Assembly: GCA_033002965.1 (NCBI GenBank)
Contig: JAURVB010014610.1
Location: forward strand, 434,001 to 498,000
Length of the DNA stretch: 64,000 nt
Direction: 5' to 3'
Source: Piper betle
Taxonomy: Eukaryota; Streptophyta; Magnoliopsida; Piperales; Piperaceae
Below are positions 13,140 to 25,707 of this stretch, one piece after another. A program made the position numbers and the translations under genes. The notes under the pieces are model-generated. The model had not been told where the DNA came from and ran no database searches. It saw nothing but the letters and a program-made list of their open reading frames with translations. Position 1 is the stretch's first letter. Every line of letters begins with the position of its first letter.

Positions 13140-14466
13140 ATTTTCCCCTTTTTTTGTTTTTGTCTTCTTCGTCCCCAACCAATTCGATCATTTCTGGGGA
13201 AATTTGGAGGACTGAATTGCAGACAATCATCTCTGGTTTTGGAGGTCAGTGCTGTTCTCTCTTTTTTCTTCTTTTTTTGTGAATTTTCCTTTTTTTTGGA
13301 TTTTTTGGTTGCGTTTAGAGTGCAGTGATTCTTTGGTAGACGAATTATGTGCCTGTGTGTGTTTTTTTTGTTGTTTTAAATTATGTGAATCGTCATTTTT
13401 ATGTTGTTTGTATTTTTTTTACGATTATTGTGGTCTTGCGCATTTTTTATTTTTATTTTTTGGATTTTTTCCCTCGTATTTTTGGTTCTGGATAATGTGG
13501 TTAGGCTGCGGTAAGTGGATTGTGTTTTTTTTCTTTTGGTGAAGGAAATTGTTGGAATGATCTATTTTTGGCTTTTGTAAGTTCGAAGTTTTTTTTTAAA
13601 AAAGAAGTTTTTTTAAAAAAAAAAATTGTTAGTTTTGTAGTTGTTGTAAGGGTATATTTTTTTGTTGTTGGTGAATTTTTTTTATGCTCTGGAGGAATCG
13701 GGATTTTTTTAAAATTTTTTTGAAAGAATATGGTTGTAGTTAATTATTGTTTTGTCAAAATCGAAGATTTCCCTTTTTTGGTTATGTTAAGAGTGATTAT
13801 TTCGTGTTCGAGTGTTTTCAGGTTGGAAATTGTAATTATAGTCCTTTTCGTGCAATTTTTTTTATTAAAAAGATTTAATGCGTTGTAGAGTGTTTGTGTT
13901 GTGATCTTTAGTTATGGGAATCGGAAATGATCCTTTTTCGTTGGTAGAAATTCATTTTCTTTTTTATTTTCTGAGTTTTCCGTTCGTTGTGTGATGCCGT
14001 TTAGGGCGTGTTTTTGTTTCCTGATTTCCTGATCTTTTTTTTGGTTTTTTTTTGGTTTTGGATTGATTGTAGTAATTGTTTTTGGTTTATTTCTATATTT
14101 ACTGCTTCTGTGCAGGTTTAGGAGTTTTTTTTTGTTACTTGATCTGATTAAATTGTTGGAGAATTTTTGTGATTTTTTGAATTGATCCTTGATGCAAAGT
14201 TGCATATTCTTCCAGTCTTTTTTCCCTTAAAATTTGTGACTTTTGTGCTTATTTGTTTATCTCAATAGCATAATCAATCTGGATGTTGTCTGATTAGCTG
14301 CAATTTAGTGATTAATTTCTGATTTGTCATTGAGCCATTTACGATTTCAACTTTTACTAGCCTGTTGTTTCAAGGTTTAATCGGATGCCCTTGATGCTTA
14401 CTGTATTTCAGTTGCCTTTGGCTGTGGAGATTTGGAATTCGCATAGACTGTATTGCGATTGAGACC
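13140..14466 (+). other. 5' UTR exons and long leader intron of the Agenet/ENT gene
   Basis: A leader exon is inferred to end at 13244 (GGAG followed by GTCAGT). The next leader exon starts at 14412 after the acceptor TGTATTTCAG and runs to the ATG at 14467. The 1167-nt intron between them is extremely T-rich on the coding strand, typical of plant leader introns. The transcription start is a guess. Confidence 0.55.
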
Positions 14467-16292
14467 ATGAGGTTTAGGAAAGGAAACAAAGTGGAAGTGT
14501 TGCGGATGAGGGATGGACCTGCAGGCTCTTGGTGGTGTGCAGAGATTATATCGGGAAATGGTCATTATTACAAGGTTAGGTATGATCAAACTCCTGATGG
14601 TGAGTCAACTGAGAGAGTATCTCGAAAGGCTATGAGGCCTTTGCCTCCTGGAGGAATGAGTAACTGGGATTCAGGGGACATTGTTGAGTTCTTTGATAAC
14701 TACTCGTGGAAAATTGCCAAAGTAGTGGAATTGGTGGAACGGAGTTTTTACTTGGTTAGACCTCTTGGTTCACCAAAAAAGTTGTGCATCCACAGGAGCA
14801 ATCTGCGTGTGAGGCAATCTTGGCAAAATGATATGTGGATTCTGATTGGAAAGGTAAATTGTTTGTAATTTCACATTTTATGTTTATCTAGCACTTATTC
14901 CTTATTGCTTAATTTACTGGTTATCAACTCTATGTTGTGGGTTTGTTTGCAATATTAACCGTTAGTTGAGCAGTTTATGGCATAGTTGTTTGAATATTCT
15001 GTTTCTACATTGAATATAATTCTTGTTATTGCTAAAGATGGAGTGATAAAAATCGAGGGAGATGGATTGCCAGCATTCTATTTATTATGTTTCTGAGGAT
15101 GGAAAATTGTATTGACATAAATGCCTTTAATTTTGTGTATGTACACAAAGACAGATATCTTGCTTCCTTGATAACATCTTAGATCTAATCTTCATGTTTA
15201 TTATGGGCTGGTGACAAAATATTGTGGATGGATGCACGTTCTTCACTTTTTATTACTTCATTTATTCTGTAAAGAATTTTAGTTGTGATAAAGTTTAATT
15301 ACTTCATTTCCTTGCACATTCTACTTTATGTTCTGACAAACTCTACGTACATTTTATTTCAATTTGGCTCTGGATATTGATGTTTTTGGCCTTCTTAGTC
15401 ATCTTATTGCCCTTTGAGCTTTGCTTAAATGATTGGCACTCTTTACAAAATTTACTTTGTTCTGCTGGCAGGATTCTCATCAGTCCACTGACAGAAAGGT
15501 GGAAAAACATTGCCGGAAAAGAATAATCAGATGAACTGCTCTGTGCCTTTGCAAGTTAGGGAAGAAGGAACTTTGCAAGCTGTTAATCCTACAACACAGG
15601 AGAACTTTGATCCGGAGGAAAAGTTTCACTTTGAACCGCCTCATAGAAGGAAGAAGAGGAAACTGGAACAGCCCATGGTCTATATTAGCACAAAGAAAGG
15701 GTCACACAAAAGAGTGGGGACAGTTGACCTAGGAGGTAGCTGTCAGCTATCAGTTTGGAAGGGCCAATCTGAATTGCTTGAAAAGGTAGATGCTGTTGCT
15801 TCCCAACAAAAATTTCTGGGTAAAAAATACATGCATGATTCCTTTAACAACAGAATAACCAGATCTGAAATGAATGCTGAGGAGAACAGAAACTTTGCGG
15901 CTAATATGGGTTGTATGAGACATTCTGAATCTAGTGATGCAGAGAATAGTGCTTGTTCTGTTGCTAGTTGTCATGTTAATGAAAATGGTCCCGATGGTAT
16001 GCTTTATACTCCTAGAGAAAGGCCTAGACATGATAGTTATTCTGATGATGCTGAGTCTAGTAGTGATGGATGGGAAAGTAGGAAAGTATCTACTTCTCTG
16101 TTGAAGGATGAATTAGCTGCAGAAATTCATAATCTAGAGTTGCATGCATATCGTTCTACGTTGGAAGCATTGTATGCTTCTGGTCCTTTAAGTTGGGAGC
16201 AGGAGGAAACAATGACCAATCTTCGTCTTAGTTTGAACATATCAAATGATGAACACTTAATGGAGCTAAAGAATTTAGTGTCTGGGAGCTGA
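14467..16292 (+). CDS. Agenet and ENT domain-containing protein (plant Tudor-like)
   Basis: There are two coding exons, 14467-14853 and 15495-16292. The acceptor CTGACAG just before 15495 keeps phase 0 and avoids TGA at 15489. The protein has 394 residues. Residues 1-60 (from MRFRKGNKVEVL, with WWCAEII) and about 62-125 (WDSGDIVEFF...WKIAKVV) form a tandem Agenet pair, a Royal-family fold that reads methylated histones or RNA-linked ligands. A basic nuclear-localisation-like run HRRKKRK sits at about 179-185. The last ~64 residues (HAYRSTLEALYASGPLSWEQ, then NLRLSLNISNDEH) are an ENT domain, named after the N-terminus of human EMSY. EMSY-like plant proteins have ENT first; this Agenet-then-ENT order matches the plant Tudor-like subgroup. 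The protein is probably nuclear and regulates chromatin. No lesions were seen. Confidence 0.88.
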
Positions 16293-17504
16293 TAAACATG
16301 TTTGGTGAGATTGATAAACCTCACAGGTCATGTAGAGTTTTTTTTCTTTTTTGTCACTGGCATAGGAGACCGGAGTTGACCTCAGATGCAGAACTGAATG
16401 TTTAAATCTTTAATATGAAGCTTTGTTGCGAATGTTAAAATCTTTCCAAATTTAAATGTGTCAAGTAGAGATGCTTGTATTATTTCCCTCCTGGGATGAA
16501 ATGAAAGACAATTGATCTCCATATAAACCTGGTTTTTTCTAGTGCAAATAAATACCTGCTACTTTTTCCTTGACAAGAGGATGATTTATTTACTTGAGTT
16601 GCTTGTCATTCCCAGCATATGTGTGCTAAAGCCTTCTGATGTTTCTTTCAAAAAATTCGTGGCAATGTTTTAAGGCTGAACATCTTACTAATTGTATTTG
16701 GTTTAATAAATAGTAACTCAATGTTTTCAGTTCAATTTGAATTAGCTGCAGCGGCTATTGCCTTTGCATATATTAACAGCTTAGCATTTGGCACTGTCAA
16801 GAGCTTTCTTTTAGGATAATATTGATGCTCCTCCATTTTCCAGGGCTGAAGTTGAAGGCATGTTTGTCCTTGCTTCCAAAGTCCTAAAGATGATGCTGCG
16901 CTTGCCATCTTCTTCTGGGCTGAGTCTGGCACATATTTGTGATTATTAGTTTATTGCATTCAGCTTAATTCTTTTAGCATGTTTGCATCTCTAAATTCTC
17001 CTATTGTTTCACTCTCCAGACCATCTGCACCTGCCAACACAAAACAAACTGTTTCATACAGGAGGTTGGGTCATTTGAGAAATTTATGATCGAATGCTTC
17101 ATAAGATATGATCTGAATTATTTTTATTAAGAAAATCTCTCATATTTTGATCTTAAGATCTGGTGTTTGTAGCATGGTTAGTATAGCTTTGTATATACTC
17201 TCTAGTCTATACATACAAAAAATGGTTGGCATTTAAGTAAAAAAATGGTCTTAACTTGTTTAGATGTCCATATATATGGGAATGGCAACTTCTTGGTTTA
17301 GGATGAGGTCTAGAGATTAAAAATTTCACAGGATCCCCTAAAAAGTAATTTCACAGGTGAGGAATGAAATAACTAGATGTTTTTTGTAATGTTGAACGCT
17401 TTTTATGTGAATTTGCATTGTGGATCTTTCATATGAAACTAGATTGACTTTGTAGCATAATTTTTTCAATCATCTGAATTTTGGCGTGAGATCATCCTCA
17501 TCAA

Positions 17505-17556
17505 TAATAACAACAATGGCACCATCTCATCCCAGTTAGGTGGGGTTGGCAACATG
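17505..17556 (+). mobile_element. LINE/SINE 3'-end-like motif
   Basis: ATAATAACAACAATGGCACC followed by ATCCCAGTTAGGTGGGGTTGGC matches the 'TCCCA-CTAGGTGGGGTCGGC' phrase common at plant retroposon 3' ends. Only this short piece is recognisable. Confidence 0.35.
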
Positions 17557-18656
17557 AACTCTTGCATTTCTGATTGATTGCTTCACATTTACTTGTAACC
17601 TAAAGGGAACCAAATTAAATTTTTATGGATGTATTTTTTTGGTACAACTTTGAAAGAGGACAAAGATGTGATGAATTTTTAACATTACTCTTCCCACATA
17701 CCTTTTAAATTAAAGGAAATGCATCAAAGAGGTGATTTTTGTTTGAGAAGTCATTACTAATTTGTTGGAGCTTCAAGACTTATGTTTGATTATTTACAAT
17801 TTATTATATGGGAAGGCCGAAAATTTTTGTTGCTTGTTACTTGCCGCTTTAATTACTTTCTTATAAATGCATATATCATCCCTCAATAGGGGGCTTCTAC
17901 TGACAAGTTATGGATGTGGTTATTTTGTTGCACATACTGGAACAATGTTTATGTGCCTCTGCCAGCTTTTGGGGATTGTTCTAGTACAAATTCGAATCAA
18001 TTCTACAATTCTCTGATCCTGGGCCAGTGGTTAGTTGATATATTGCCATATTTGATCCGGTAAGTGAATTCTTTTGATGACTAACGACCATTGTAATCTT
18101 TACTGCCTGTTGGGTTTAATTTTACAAAAGAATTCAAATAATAAAATTTGCCTTGTGACCTACAAATAGGATGCCTGGGCAAGTTTACTCTGCTGTCTTC
18201 CATGCGTTTCCTTTCCTTTCTGAGATAGTTTGATCACAGTGTTTGTATTTGTTAAATATTTGTTGAGATGTAAATCCATAGATAATAATCCAATGCATGT
18301 GTGATGTGTTTTATCTTTTTGTGGATGGTAGATGGGTGCAAGGAACTTCTAGCTACGACCAAAGGGTACGAATTGGACATTTGTGCAATATATCTTGCTA
18401 TTTACCGGTCAAATGAAATTTACTTACAAAAACAACATAATTTTACAAATGCTTTGCTGTGCTTTGAGTAATGTATGACATTTTAAGATTGTAGCTTCCT
18501 TTTCTATTTTCATTTTATATTCTACTAGTCCATTTCCTCGCTCTAATCATGAAGGATCTGTCTACATCTAGTGCAAGGACAAGTTTTTTTCTTTTTCTTT
18601 TAAAAAATTAAGGATTATGTCTGAATACGATTATGCCTATATTTAATATTATTAAA

Positions 18657-18805
18657 TATTTATTAATCGGTCAATGTAACTCCTTCCCAAACGAGCATGG
18701 TTTATTAATAACGTAGGTTATTGGATATATTTTTTAATAATTTACGTTATTAAGTTATTAATAGAACATGCCCGTTTGGGAGGTACACTGATCGACTAAT
18801 AAATA
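18657..18805. mobile_element. MITE-like palindromic element
   Basis: The left arm begins TATTTATTAATCGGTCAATG and contains CCCAAACGAGCATGG. The right arm, read in reverse complement, begins TATTTATTAGTCGATCAGTG and contains CCCAAACGGGCATG. The arms run about 70 bases each (18657-18728 and 18735-18805), leaving almost no loop. There is no coding capacity. The structure fits a foldback MITE; the target-site duplication is unclear, so the superfamily is undetermined. If transcribed it would form a long hairpin. Confidence 0.7.
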
Positions 18806-19229
18806 CTAAAAAACTGGTATAATAGCATCCTAGAATAGTCTGCTGTTAATCTCGAGTATGTTACCCATTTCATGGATGAATCGTTCTTGCAGATCACACG
18901 TGTTGTTGGCTTAATGACTGGATGCAGGTGCAATTTTTGTAAGGTTATATTTTGGTTGAGTCTAATTATTCGACTGCTAATTTCATCTTGTTGAAAGTAA
19001 TTTGAGAATGAGAATGAATATCGCCAATTTGGTTGCTCAATGCCTTTTGCCCCAACGACCTTTATTCATGCAGATTTAGGATTGGCAGGAGATCTAACAA
19101 AATCAATTGTTGTTGGCAGAGTTTCATTTACCTTGTTGGTCTTTCTTGTACGCGAGTTGGTGCTGTATGCCGCCAAGTTGATTCTTAATATATGTAAAAT
19201 ATAATAACATTGGGCATCAAATATGCCTA

Positions 19230-19300
19230 GTACGCGAGTTATTTCCGATTTAAAATGTTGGTCTTTCTTGTACGCGAGTTATTTCCGATTTAAAATGTTG
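19230..19300. repeat. 40-bp tandem duplication
   Basis: GTACGCGAGTTATTTCCGAT followed by TTAAAATGTTGG occurs at 19230-19261 and again about 40 bases on at 19270-19301. A third partial piece (GGTCTTTCTTGTACGCGAGT) lies at about 19138. It sits just beyond the 3' end of Ran copy A. Confidence 0.8.
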
Positions 19301-19410
19301 GGCTGGATTTGGAATCGTTCGATCTACGTTATCCGACATCAGCACCGTTTACGGATGCGTGAACAGGGAAAATCAATCCATCTATATACGTTGGAGGTGA
19401 TTGTCATCAA

Positions 19411-22400
19411 CTAAAATAACCCAATAACTGCTCTCTTCCTGCTACAACAAAAAATCATCATCGTCGGGCAGAGGTTGTGCAGCAGCCTCCTCAAGCTCTT
19501 GTGAAAGTCTACGAAAGAAGCAAATTGAGGCTTGTTACGATCGGCTGATTTTACCAACTTGCTAAGAAAATGCAACTATCTTACGACAACCATTCCACCA
19601 AGAGAATGGAAAAGGAAGCCACTGTTCCAACAAAACTGATCATGGAACGAGGATTTTAGTGGACAACACTTACCGAGCTTGATCTGCCATGTCCATATGC
19701 ACTTCTGGGGAGCAAGTGCAGGAGGCTCCACAAAGTAGAGCTTGGCATCCCTGTATGGAGAAGTAGAATATTAGATGGTTTTAAGAAGATGACATTCAGA
19801 GTGCCATTAACAATTATGACAAATGAACGCAGGAAAAAGGGGGAGATACCTGGCAAGTTTCCTAGCAAGATACAAAAAGGGCTTCTCGAAGTTGTAATTG
19901 CTCTTGGCCGAGATTTCATAATATTGAAGATTATTCTTCCTGTGGAAGGTCACCTGCTTTGGCTTCACTTGCCTGTCCTTCACATCAACCTTGTTTCCAC
20001 ATATCACGATGGGAACGCTATCACTCACCCTATAAAGGCAAAGATACAGCAATTTTCAGTTATATAGAATGTACCTCATATGAAGGAGAGCAGTCTCCAC
20101 CCCCATTGACGATGTGCAGCTGGTTCAAATATAAATAAATGCAAGCACACACTAACCGGCAAAGATCACGATGCCATGTTGGAACATTCAGATATGTCAA
20201 TCTCGAAGTAACGTCAAACATTATGATGGCGCAGTGACCATTAATACTGCAACGGAATGGACAACACCACGAGGTTGAAACGTCAGATATTAGATGACCG
20301 CACATAGTTAAAAACCAAAATCTTCGTCATTCTTCAGTTCCCCATATGTTGTGTGCAAATCGAGTTGCAGGTAGGAAGCATTCGCATGAAGTCGCCATTC
20401 CAAACATACTGAATTGATTAATAGTCTAAAATTTAGATTTCAGGTGAGATAACAATGCTTATAGCAAAATGTATTAACTTGCAGCTATGATTATTTAACT
20501 GCTTATATGTTTTTGCATTATAAAGTCCTGCAGCCTCCTTAGCTGTTAGCAGTAAGGTCCTTACAGCAAATTTACATTCTTCCAAGAATACCTAATATAA
20601 ATTATAAAGGTTCTCTCGACGAAAACCGAAGAAATCATAAATAAGAAGAAAGGAAAGCCGTGAGAAGTAAGAAAAGAAACCCAGGGAACACACTAGGCAC
20701 CGAAGAATCTGCCTACTTTGAAAAATGAAAAAGGACTTTCAAGTAGTACGTTTCTCTCGTAAGCCATATCCAACGCATAAACATAGTGGCAACATAGAAT
20801 GGCATATAAACAACAAATCGATATTAGGAACTGGACTTTGCTTGATTCAAATATTGCAAAAAACAAAGCTAGAAACGTTCGTGAAACTTTCGTCTAAGAA
20901 CGATGCTTATAGATAGCAAACTTAGAGAGACATGGTAAGGATCAAAATATTGTAAAAGCAAAGTCCAGAGGACCTAACAAGCGATCATTGTCTTAAACAG
21001 TCACCTTAACCTTTGCAAACTAGCTTTGGAAAAAAAATTTGCAAACAAGTCTCATCTTAATCAGGCATGAAACATACATACAAAAAAATTATACTGTAGC
21101 AAAAAAATACTAGCATAAACAACAAAAATTAGCAGAGGCTACTTCGTATGTACTTACTAGTATCCATCTCTTAAACCACCATACTTCTCTTGACCAGCCG
21201 TATCCCAACAGTTGAACCGTATTTTCCCACGGTTAGTGAAGAAATCCAGAGGATAAACTTCGACACCAATGGTGGCTACATCAATCCAATGATAATCAGG
21301 TTGGCACAAAATGAAATGAAAGCAAGGATATTGATGAACCTCTAAAAATTCATGCTTACGTTCATATTTCTTCTTGAACTCCCCAGTGAGATGCCTTTTC
21401 ACAAACGTGGTTTTCCCTGCACCAATCCAAAGGTAAATCGCCCATCCTTCAAATCAAACAACAAAACCCATTACTAAACACAAGTGATGTCTAAATCAGA
21501 TACGAAATTCACAAATCATTCATACCATCATACAGATAAAATCAATCACACCATAAGCATCATACTGTTCCCTTTATATGGTGGTTTTCCTGCTTTCACT
21601 TCAGAAATAGAGTGCACATCCTTCCCATACCAGATCAAAATCAAGCACGAAACACAAATGACAACGAAAAGACAGACAAAATTCACAAACCATTTCCTAC
21701 ATATAAAAGCAATCACAATTTACAACGGCTATTTCTTCATACCCAATTTTGTGATGTTAACCGCACGAAACACAATTAATAGCCAAAACAGGTACAAATT
21801 TGACAAATCATTAACACATGATCACCACAACCAAATTTGACAAATTTCATACATAATCAATCACAATTCACAGTGGTTATTTCTTCACATCCAATTTTGT
21901 GATGTTAACCGCACGAAACACAATTGATAGCCAAAACACGCACAAATTTGACAAATCATCGACACATGATCACCACAGCCACCATCGATAATCACCAAAA
22001 ACATTTCACAAATCATCCACCTGCTACAACACAAATCATTGGTCACCATAAACGAAGATCAAAGCTCTTCCCACATCAATTCATGGACAAATCGCTCAAC
22101 CCTGCAAAACTCAAGCCAACAGATCACACAATACACAATTGATACCTATAACAGAAACAAAATTCACAAATCATTCACCCAACCGCAGTCTCTTCAATAT
22201 CGACTACCATATCCACACCATTTCACTAAATTCATAAAATCAGTCACACAACCGCACTTTCTTCAAAACCAAAATCCAGAAAAATCATTCACAAAAATCA
22301 CCATCAACAATCCCACCAAATTGACAAAACGTTCAAATCAATCATCACAACCACACATATCAGCGCGAAATACAAAATTCACAAACCATGCACAAGATTA

Positions 22401-22974
22401 CCATCGCCAATCCCACAAAATAGACAAATCATTCAAATCAATTACCACAACCACGCATATATGTAAGAAACACAAAATTTACAAAATCATTCCCACAATC
22501 ACCCTCAACGGTCCCACAAAATTCACAAAACGTTGAAATCAACCCCCACAACCACACACATGAGTTCGAAACGCGAAATTCACAAATCATTCGCACAATC
22601 ACCATCGACAATCCCGCCAAATTCACAACTCGTTCAAAGTCAATCACCATGAAAAATCCCACCAAAACTCACAAATCATTTACATCATCACCATCAGCAA
22701 CCCCAAAAATTCCACAATTCATCGACTATCTAAAAAGAGAATCGCACAGAACCACACAATCAACAACCCAAAGGCAAAAAACCGTACCAGTGCCGCCATC
22801 GCCAACAATGACGAGCTTGAAGCACGGGCACTCCACTGGAAACTCCTGCACCAAAAAACTCCGCTCATCACCGTCTCCGAAAAAACCGCAAACTCTCAAA
22901 CAAGAATCACGGAAAACGAAACCGAGAGAGCAAAACTTGGGGAATCGAAACAAAAGCAGGAAAAGACTGACCAT
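19411..22974 (-). CDS. Ran GTPase, diverged copy A with C-terminal frameshift
   Basis: Ran drives nuclear transport and spindle assembly. Eight exons match copy B one for one: 22972-22974 (ATG only), 22788-22845, 21360-21416, 21158-21275, 20157-20246, 19850-20029, 19674-19750 and 19508 downward. The GTPase core is whole: GDGGTGKTTF (P-loop), YEPTIGVEV (switch I), WDTAGQEK (switch II), GNKVD and ISAKSNYNF. The N-terminus (EFPVECPCF) is diverged and four residues shorter. Other changes include VCENIP to VSDSVP, KN to LN and KLAGD to KLARD. In exon 7, near 19708, one C is missing from a C run, so exon 7 is 77 nt against 78 in copy B. The frame then continues to a TAG at 19411 as a basic, hydrophobic tail of about 226 residues in total. 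The lost original frame ended at 19442 with [18 protein letters not shown]. The acidic DEDDDL-type tail is needed for regulator binding, so function is doubtful. It could be a young pseudogene or a sequence error. Confidence 0.8.
21481..22735 (-). repeat. degenerate AAATTCACAAATCATTC minisatellite filling Ran-A intron 2
   Basis: Variants of AAATTCACAAATCATTC (plus strand) recur about fifteen times, for example near 21505, 21679, 21793, 21946, 22160, 22372, 22577 and 22668, often followed by CACAATCACCATC. The whole 1371-nt intron (21417-22787) is built of this C- and A-rich material, which gives long but meaningless open frames on the plus strand. The matching intron of copy B is only 295 nt and lacks it. 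Confidence 0.75.
21717..21980. repeat. ~144-bp tandem duplication inside Ran-A intron 2
   Basis: CCAATTTTGTGATGTTAACC, then GCACGAAACACAATTAATAG, then TTGACAAATCATTAACACAT are shared by 21717-21838 and 21860-21980, with few differences. This is a recent expansion within the older minisatellite. Confidence 0.85.
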
Positions 22975-23075
22975 GGCGGCGATCGGAGTCTCGCCGGAGA
23001 AGACGATCAGAGTTCGGGGCTCCGCCGGGGTTGAAGAGGATTTGGGATCGAAAAATGCGGCGTTGGAGTCGGGAG

Positions 23076-23083
23076 TATTTATT
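23076..23083 (-). promoter_or_regulatory. TATA-like box of Ran copy A
   Basis: AATAAATA on the minus strand, about 100 bases upstream of the ATG. Copy B has the same octamer at a similar distance. Confidence 0.5.
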
Positions 23084-23089
23084 AGGGGG

Positions 23090-25600
23090 AGAGGGCGAGC
23101 TTCTTGGCCAGCACGTCACCGCCATGAACAGAGCTTCGTTTTCAAACAAAGGCGTTGGGAGGGAAGTTTTCAGAATTTAGAATTACGGATTTACCCTCCT
23201 TTTATATTGGGAAGTCTAAACGAGTAGACTATCGATCTCAACAAATCAAACAACGACACGTAATTTTTTAAAAATATTTTAAATAGAAAATGTCCTTATT
23301 TATAAATTTAATAATTATTGACGATGATTTGTTAATAAACTTAAAAAAATGTCACTCGTATCATTAATTTTTAATTTTGTCTAATATTTAATTTTATAAA
23401 AAATTATTTATATTTGATTTGTTTACATTATTGAGTTATAACTGATTATTTAAATTTGGTCACAAAGTTTTGGACGAGGATTCACACATAATGATAGAGT
23501 TTATTTATTTTAAATATAGAGTTGAGTAATTATTCAGGGTGAGATTTTTTTAAACAATTTGACTTTTTATATAAAATAACTCTTCTTTAAAAACATGTGA
23601 TTTGCCCGATCAAGATAATAAAATAACATCACATAAATTTCTTTTATACAAAGAATTGCATCTATTTGCATAATTTTTTTAAAAAATGGTTGAATTCTTT
23701 GTATAACCGTACCATTTTTTTTTTGGGCAAAATATTCTAATCATCTTCTTTTACCTAAAACTCTTAGAATGATATGTACAATAAAATGAGATTAGAAGAA
23801 AAGTTGTTTACTCTTATATTATTTTTATCTCAAAGATTTGTTGTTACGCTATGTTTTGTTTCCAGTGTTTAAAAATAATTTATAATGCCTCCTTATATTT
23901 CAAATTTCATTTCATTGTTCATATATTATACAACATATTTGTAAATGGGTTAAAATATGAAAATATTCATTGGTACTTTTTATTTTATTTTTTAATTTTA
24001 TTTTTTTCTCTATAAATACAAAATGATGAAAATTTTTAATTAAAAAAATCTGAATTCTCACAATCTCTGTCTATGTAACTTCACTTTAATTTCCAAGTTT
24101 TTTGTATTTTTTGTGATCTAATTTTGACTATTTTTCCTTTATGTTTCTATAATTTGACAAACTTTAACTTTAAAATATCCCAATGATCTGTTGTTCCATC
24201 TCATAATTAAATCTAAACCCTTTATTGAAGTTTTCAAGATAAAAAATAGATTAATATTAACTAACATATATCTTTGTGTGTTCCAGGAGCTCATGACTTA
24301 TAGGAGTATAATTTACAACCTAATAATTTGACATTCATTTCAAGCTATTTTAGTAAGTCGACTTATTATTGATTAATATCAACAATTTTGGGGTTTGACT
24401 TTCATTTAATAAATTTTAAGACCTTAAGATATATTTTTGAATAAAATTAGTAAACTACATTTATGATATTGTAGTGTTTTAAAATTGATTTTTTTAAAAT
24501 AGCCCCACTCATAACGCGGGTTATTTGGCTAGTATTAGATGAAAGGCAATTCTTTATGAGTAGATGGGCAAAGTTGTCTTATTAGTATTTGAGTTGATTT
24601 GAACTTTTATATTAAATTAATTTATATTATTATGTTGAATTATAAGTCATACTAGTCTATCCAATTTATTTGTATTAGTCAGAACCCCGCACGATGTGCA
24701 TGTTGTATAATTTATTTTAAGATTTTCTTTAATACAATAATATATGAATCCTAATAAAAATTTACATCAACTAATAATCTTATATAGATTAGAATTATTA
24801 ATATTTTATAGTATCAACCATTTTTAAAGAATGCATTGAGGCTCCTTACGATGTGATTAGTTTTTTGGATCACGTCTAACTTCTCCTGTTCATTTTTAAG
24901 GGCTTGATGTTTTTGTGGTAAGTTTTTGTTCATTCATTCTAATGAGTCCTTTTCTAAGAATAATATAAAATAATAATACGATTCATAATATCTATTTTTG
25001 GAAATGAGTTGTTTCATATTTGAAGTATAATACTAAACTTCTAGTTGTATAAGGTGTAAAATAACTTATATTTAATTTTATTCTAGGCAAAAAATGATTC
25101 CGAGTAACTACAACCAGTTTGATTAATATCGATCCACATAGTTTTCAATACAGTTCAAATAAAATTTTATTGAAAGAATCAGTATATACGTATGCCAATG
25201 GCTTAAAACAAAAATTTCTTCCAAGCTTTTAAAGGAATAATTTTATTAGGTACAAGTAGTTTTCAATATAGTTCAAATAAAACTAGTATACGAATACCAA
25301 TGACTTTAAAACAAAAATTTTCTCCAAACCTTCAAAGGAGTATTATGGGCTTGACCATCGTCGAGCAAAAAAATGATTTCGTCCTCTTTAAACACAACTA
25401 CTCGGCCAGTCCAAAAGCATACATGAGAAAAGAACACAAGTAACACCATAGCACAATTTGGAGGTTATAAAATGTAATAGCTTCAACAGAAAAATGGCAG
25501 CAGCAACGATGAGAAAATTCCTTGCCGCCTACAACAATAAAATGAAACCCAAAACAGTAATACTAAAATATCCGCAACGATATTGAGCACCGCAATTACT
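23090..25600. other. intergenic AT-rich region between Ran copies
   Basis: About 2.5 kb of AT-rich DNA with no credible gene. It includes a 118-bp tandem duplication at 25139-25350 and short ACGCGGGTT / CCCGCACGATGTGC motifs near 24518 and 24690, as found at the edges of degenerate plant repeats. Confidence 0.5.
25139..25350. repeat. 118-bp tandem duplication
   Basis: TAGTTTTCAATACAGTTCAA, then TACCAATG(G/A)CTT-AAAACAAAAATTT and TTCAAAGGA occur at 25139-25250 and again from 25257. The second copy is slightly shorter. Confidence 0.75.
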
Positions 25601-25707
25601 TTAAGACAGTGGTGAGGCCAAACACACTCAATATTGACACCACAAAACCAGACACGCGAACAGAAATACTACAAGTCCAGCAGAATACGGTCAAGATGAT
25701 ATCCATT

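Larger units (their letters stand above)
16293..19410. other. intergenic region between Agenet/ENT gene and Ran copy A
   Basis: The stretch includes the inferred 3' UTR of the Agenet gene. It contains a plant retroposon-like motif near 17520, a palindromic MITE-like element at 18657-18805 and a 40-bp tandem duplication near 19230. No open frame resembles a known protein. Confidence 0.5.

Noticed and set aside
22039..22536. 165-codon plus-strand open frame
   Set aside because: It lies inside the repeat-filled intron 2 of Ran copy A; its 'protein' is just the translated minisatellite.
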